From Atopobiaceae bacterium (GTDB lineage Bacteria; Actinomycetota; Coriobacteriia; Coriobacteriales; Atopobiaceae): DNA of 8,917 nt. The stretch spans positions 1 to 8,917 of the forward strand of contig JAFUBJ010000091.1 in the NCBI GenBank assembly GCA_017460265.1, in the 5' to 3' direction. Numbering within the stretch: position 1 is the first letter of the stretch; each line of letters begins with the position of its first letter. The translations under genes and the position numbers were made by a program. The notes beneath the pieces were generated by a model. The model saw only the letters and a program-made list of their open reading frames with translations, made no database searches and was not told where the DNA came from. Below are positions 6,243 through 8,917 of the stretch, one piece after another.

Positions 6243-7150
6243 GCATGAACATCCTCATAACGGGGTGCAGGGGTCAGCTGGGAAACGAGCTCCAGCACCA
6301 AATCTCTTCGGGCTATTCCGAGATTGGTGAGTTGCCAGGCTGCTACGCAGACGCAATGGTGGATGCCATTGACCTTGATGACCTTGACATTTCAGATGCT
6401 GAGGCAACTGACGCATGGTTTTCTGGGCACGGAGCCTATGACGTCGTGATCAACTGTGCAGCCTTCACCAATGTCGATGGTTGCGAGTCTGACTTTGCGA
6501 CTGCTTTCAAGGCAAATGCCCTTGGACCTATGAACCTGGCCCGTGCCTGCGCACGCACTGGCGCAAAGCTCGTACACGTGTCGACAGACTACGTCTTTCC
6601 CGGCACTGATCCTACGCCGCGTGTTGAGGCAGATGCCCCAGCTCCCATCTCTGCTTACGGGCGTAGCAAGCTTGCGGGGGAGGGGCTTGCCCTCTCTGCC
6701 AACCCCCAGACCTTTGTTGTCCGTACTGCGTGGCTCTATGGTTACGTGGGCCGCAACTTCGTGAAGACCATGTTGGCCTTAGGCGCCTCTCATGACGTAG
6801 TGACGGTTGTGGATGACCAGCTGGGCAATCCTACGAGCGCTGCCGACCTTGCCCACGAGCTACTCTCGCTTGCCGTGACCGAGAACTACGGCATCTATCA
6901 CTGCACTAACGAAGGCACTTGCTCGTGGGCCGACTTTGCGCAGGCCATCATGGAGGGGGCGGGCCTTGCCTGCCGCGTAGAGCGCTGCACGTCGGCTGAC
7001 TGGAAGCGCATGCATCCAGAAAGTGCCGACAGGCCCGCGTATTCCTCGCTTGAGAACGCGCGTCTCGGCTCGACCATAGGCAACGACATGCGTCCCTGGC
7101 GAGAGGCGCTTGCCACGTATCTGTCAAACCCATCTCTGATGGAGGGATAA
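6239..7150 (+). CDS. rmlD: dTDP-4-dehydrorhamnose reductase RmlD
   Basis: RmlD reduces dTDP-4-dehydro-L-rhamnose with NAD(P)H to dTDP-L-rhamnose, the last step of the pathway. The 303-residue protein is an extended short-chain dehydrogenase: ILITGCRGQLG (5-15) is the Rossmann dinucleotide loop, VSTDYVFPG (114-122) contributes Thr116 and Asp117, and SAYGRSKLAGE (138-148) carries the catalytic Tyr140 and Lys144. RTAWLYG (162-168) and DDQLGNPTS (192-200) are typical RmlD segments. It is a stand-alone reductase and not an RmlC-RmlD fusion. The GTG start overlaps the rmlA stop, implying translational coupling; ATG at 6245 is the alternative. Third positions are mixed, unlike rmlA, with a sharp change right at the overlap. 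A gap of 6 nt separates it from rmlB. Confidence 0.94.
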   Translation: MSMNILITGCRGQLGNELQHQISSGYSEIGELPGCYADAMVDAIDLDDLDISDAEATDAWFSGHGAYDVVINCAAFTNVDGCESDFATAFKANALGPMNLARACARTGAKLVHVSTDYVFPGTDPTPRVEADAPAPISAYGRSKLAGEGLALSANPQTFVVRTAWLYGYVGRNFVKTMLALGASHDVVTVVDDQLGNPTSAADLAHELLSLAVTENYGIYHCTNEGTCSWADFAQAIMEGAGLACRVERCTSADWKRMHPESADRPAYSSLENARLGSTIGNDMRPWREALATYLSNPSLMEG

Positions 7151-7156
7151 CCTCTC

Positions 7157-8260
7157 ATGAAGACCTACCTTGTGACCGGTGGCGCCGGCTTCATCGGCTC
7201 CAACTTCGTGCTCTACATGCTGCGCAAGCATGACGATGTCAAGATCGTCAACGTTGATGCGCTGACCTATGCAGGCAACCTCGAGAACCTTTCCTCGGTG
7301 CAGGATGACCCCCGCTACGTGTTTGTCCATGCCGACATCCGCGATCGAGAAACAATTCAGGCAACGATTGCCGAGCACAATCCTGACTACGTAATCAACT
7401 TTGCGGCGGAAAGCCACGTTGATCGTTCCATTGCCAACCCTGGCATCTTTGCTGACACCAATGTCATGGGAACGGTGAACATGCTCAACTGCTGCCGTGC
7501 TGCCTGGGACGACGGCAAGGGCGGCTTTGGGGAGCATCGCTACTTGCAGGTCGGAACTGACGAGGTGTACGGCTCCCTTGCCATTCCCGAGGCGCTCAAC
7601 CCTGACGGGAGTCCCGCGGATCCTGAGCACACCGACTATTTTCGCGAGGACACGCCGCTCAGCCCCCACAGCCCGTACAGCGCGTCCAAGACCTCAGCGG
7701 ACCTCTTCGTCAAGGCATACCACGACACGTACGGCTTCCCCGCGGTCATCACGCGCTGCTCCAACAACTACGGCCCCTACCAGTTTCCCGAGAAGCTCAT
7801 TCCGCTCATGATTCATAACGCGCTCCTGCACAAGGAGCTGCCCGTGTACGGGGACGGGCTCAACGTGCGCGACTGGCTCTACGTTGACGATCACTGCAAG
7901 GCCATCGACATGGTGGCACGTGATGGGCGCCTGGGCGAGGTCTACAATGTAGGCGGTCACAACGAACGTGCCAACATCTACATTGTCAAGACCATCATTG
8001 CCGAGGTGGCAAAGGTTACGGGTGACCCTGAGGTCAACGAGGACCTCATCCGTTACGTAACGGACCGCGCCGGCCATGACCGTCGCTACGGCATGGCGCC
8101 TGACAAGATCCGCGAAGAGCTGGGCTGGTATCCCGAGACTCCCTACGAGGAGGGCATCGTTAAGACGATCCGCTGGTATCTGGATAATCCCGAGTGGGTC
8201 GAGCACGTGACGAGTGGCGCCTATCAGGATTACTACGAGAAGATGTACGCAGGGAGATAG
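7157..8260 (+). CDS. rmlB: dTDP-glucose 4,6-dehydratase RmlB
   Basis: RmlB converts dTDP-glucose to dTDP-4-dehydro-6-deoxyglucose with a tightly bound NAD, the second step of rhamnose activation. The 367-residue protein has YLVTGGAGFIGSNF (4-17, NAD loop), NFAAESHVDRSI (81-92), VGTDEVYG with Thr134, Asp135 and Glu136, SPYSASK with catalytic Tyr174 and Lys178, and RCSNNYGPYQFPEK (200-213). RDWLYVDDH (238-246) is also characteristic of the family. It is slightly longer than many homologues because of an insert between VYGSL and the YSASK motif (about 142-168). The ATG at 7157 follows GGAGG (7141-7145) located inside the end of rmlD at the long spacing of 11 nt, so coupling to rmlD translation is likely. 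The stop is 2 nt before the next gene. Confidence 0.96.
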   Translation: MKTYLVTGGAGFIGSNFVLYMLRKHDDVKIVNVDALTYAGNLENLSSVQDDPRYVFVHADIRDRETIQATIAEHNPDYVINFAAESHVDRSIANPGIFADTNVMGTVNMLNCCRAAWDDGKGGFGEHRYLQVGTDEVYGSLAIPEALNPDGSPADPEHTDYFREDTPLSPHSPYSASKTSADLFVKAYHDTYGFPAVITRCSNNYGPYQFPEKLIPLMIHNALLHKELPVYGDGLNVRDWLYVDDHCKAIDMVARDGRLGEVYNVGGHNERANIYIVKTIIAEVAKVTGDPEVNEDLIRYVTDRAGHDRRYGMAPDKIREELGWYPETPYEEGIVKTIRWYLDNPEWVEHVTSGAYQDYYEKMYAGR

Positions 8261-8262
8261 CA

Positions 8263-8917
8263 ATGACTGAGCGGGTGGAAGCTGTCATCTTTGCCGGTGG
8301 TGTGGGACGCAGAATGGGCGCGGGCCCACGGCCAAAGCAATTCCTCGAGCTAGGCGGGCGTCCCATCATCGATTACACCATCGCGCATTTTGCTGAGCAT
8401 CCGCAGGTGACGGGTGTTGTTGTCGTATGTCTTGAGTCATGGATTCCCTACCTTGAACAGGTGCTGGTAAAACGCCGTTACGAGCTTCCTATCGACATCG
8501 TGCCCGGAGGCTCCACGGGTCAGGAGTCCATCTTCAACGGCGTTCGTCATTTGCATGAGCTTCACCCTGAAGATGAGAATGCCATTGTGCTCATCCATGA
8601 TGGCGTGCGCCCGCTTATCGACGAGAAGGCCATCACGGACTGTATAGAGTCGGTGCGGACGCGCGGCTGTACGGCGACAGTTACACCTGCCATCGAAACT
8701 ATCGCAGTCAGGGGCGCGAACGGTACGGTGGCACAGATGATTCCGCGTTCTGAGGTGGAGCTTGCGCGTGCTCCCCAAGGCTTTAAGCTCGAGGCGCTGT
8801 ACCGTGCACACCTGCGGACTCAGGAGGAGGGGCTTGGGGAGTTCATTGATTCCGTGAGCCTTATGAGCCACTTTGGCTACCCCATCTTCACCGTGGAAGG
8901 GCCTGCAGAAAACATCA
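8263..8917 (+). CDS. IspD/TarI-family cytidylyltransferase, C-terminus cut by window edge
   Basis: This family transfers CMP from CTP to a sugar-alcohol phosphate: methylerythritol-4-phosphate in IspD (isoprenoids) or ribitol-5-phosphate in TarI (wall teichoic acid). I read 218 residues; the family is about 230-240, so only a short piece is missing. Visible motifs are FAGGVGRRMG (10-19), PKQFLELGGRPII (24-36) with Lys25, PGGSTGQESIFNGV (81-94), IHDGVRP (111-117), APQGF (170-174) and VEGPAENI (211-218). The usual Arg of the GG..R..S motif is replaced by Gln87, and HDAARP of typical IspD reads HDGVRP, closer to TarI-like proteins. The ATG at 8263 is preceded by AGGGAG (8251-8256) 6 nt upstream. 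Being 2 nt after rmlB, it probably supplies a CDP-activated precursor for the same surface polymer, but IspD is not excluded. Confidence 0.85.
   Translation, partial: MTERVEAVIFAGGVGRRMGAGPRPKQFLELGGRPIIDYTIAHFAEHPQVTGVVVVCLESWIPYLEQVLVKRRYELPIDIVPGGSTGQESIFNGVRHLHELHPEDENAIVLIHDGVRPLIDEKAITDCIESVRTRGCTATVTPAIETIAVRGANGTVAQMIPRSEVELARAPQGFKLEALYRAHLRTQEEGLGEFIDSVSLMSHFGYPIFTVEGPAENI

Overview
The window is a cell-envelope neighbourhood from a moderately GC-rich Gram-positive bacterium. The mix of genes points to class Coriobacteriia (an Olsenella-, Collinsella- or Atopobium-like actinobacterium): a secreted GH25 lysozyme with a run of ChW repeats, a short-tailed class A penicillin-binding protein, and a dTDP-rhamnose operon that runs straight into an IspD/TarI-type cytidylyltransferase. 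The taxonomic placement is inference from protein style, not a database match.

Layout. The left third is on the minus strand. A GT2 glycosyltransferase (1934-2944) lies upstream of a class A penicillin-binding protein whose C-terminus is cut by the left edge (1-1825). The PBP appears to have its own promoter, with a perfect TATAAT, in the 108-bp gap after the glycosyltransferase. A divergent intergenic region (2945-3147) holds a 12-bp perfect palindrome, a pair of imperfect direct repeats and weak candidate promoters facing both ways. To its right, on the plus strand, is a secreted lysozyme (3148-5223) made of a signal peptide, a very acidic linker, a GH25 domain and six ChW repeats. The repeats form a duplicated triplet with an exact 426-nt period. 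A strong intrinsic terminator (5247-5282) ends this transcript.

An extended -10 promoter directly after the terminator can start the next operon: rmlA (5331-6242), rmlD (6239-7150), rmlB (7157-8260) and an ispD/tarI-family gene (8263 to the right edge). The genes overlap or are 2-6 nt apart. RmlA, RmlB and RmlD are three of the four enzymes that turn glucose-1-phosphate into dTDP-L-rhamnose. The fourth, the 3,5-epimerase RmlC, is not in the window. The cytidylyltransferase looks suited to making a CDP-activated polyol or methylerythritol. Its position suggests a wall or capsule glycopolymer, but the chemistry cannot be settled from the sequence.

Taken together, the genes cover peptidoglycan synthesis (PBP), peptidoglycan cleavage (lysozyme), glycan assembly (GT2) and activated-sugar supply (rml, ispD/tarI). 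The strongest anomalies are rmlA, in which only 7 of 303 sense codons end in A or T while its neighbours are mixed, and the triplet-duplicated ChW tail of the lysozyme. I found no RNA genes, CRISPR arrays, insertion sequences or attachment sites, and no gene-free stretch longer than 300 bases. I see no clear sign of an entirely new kind of system.
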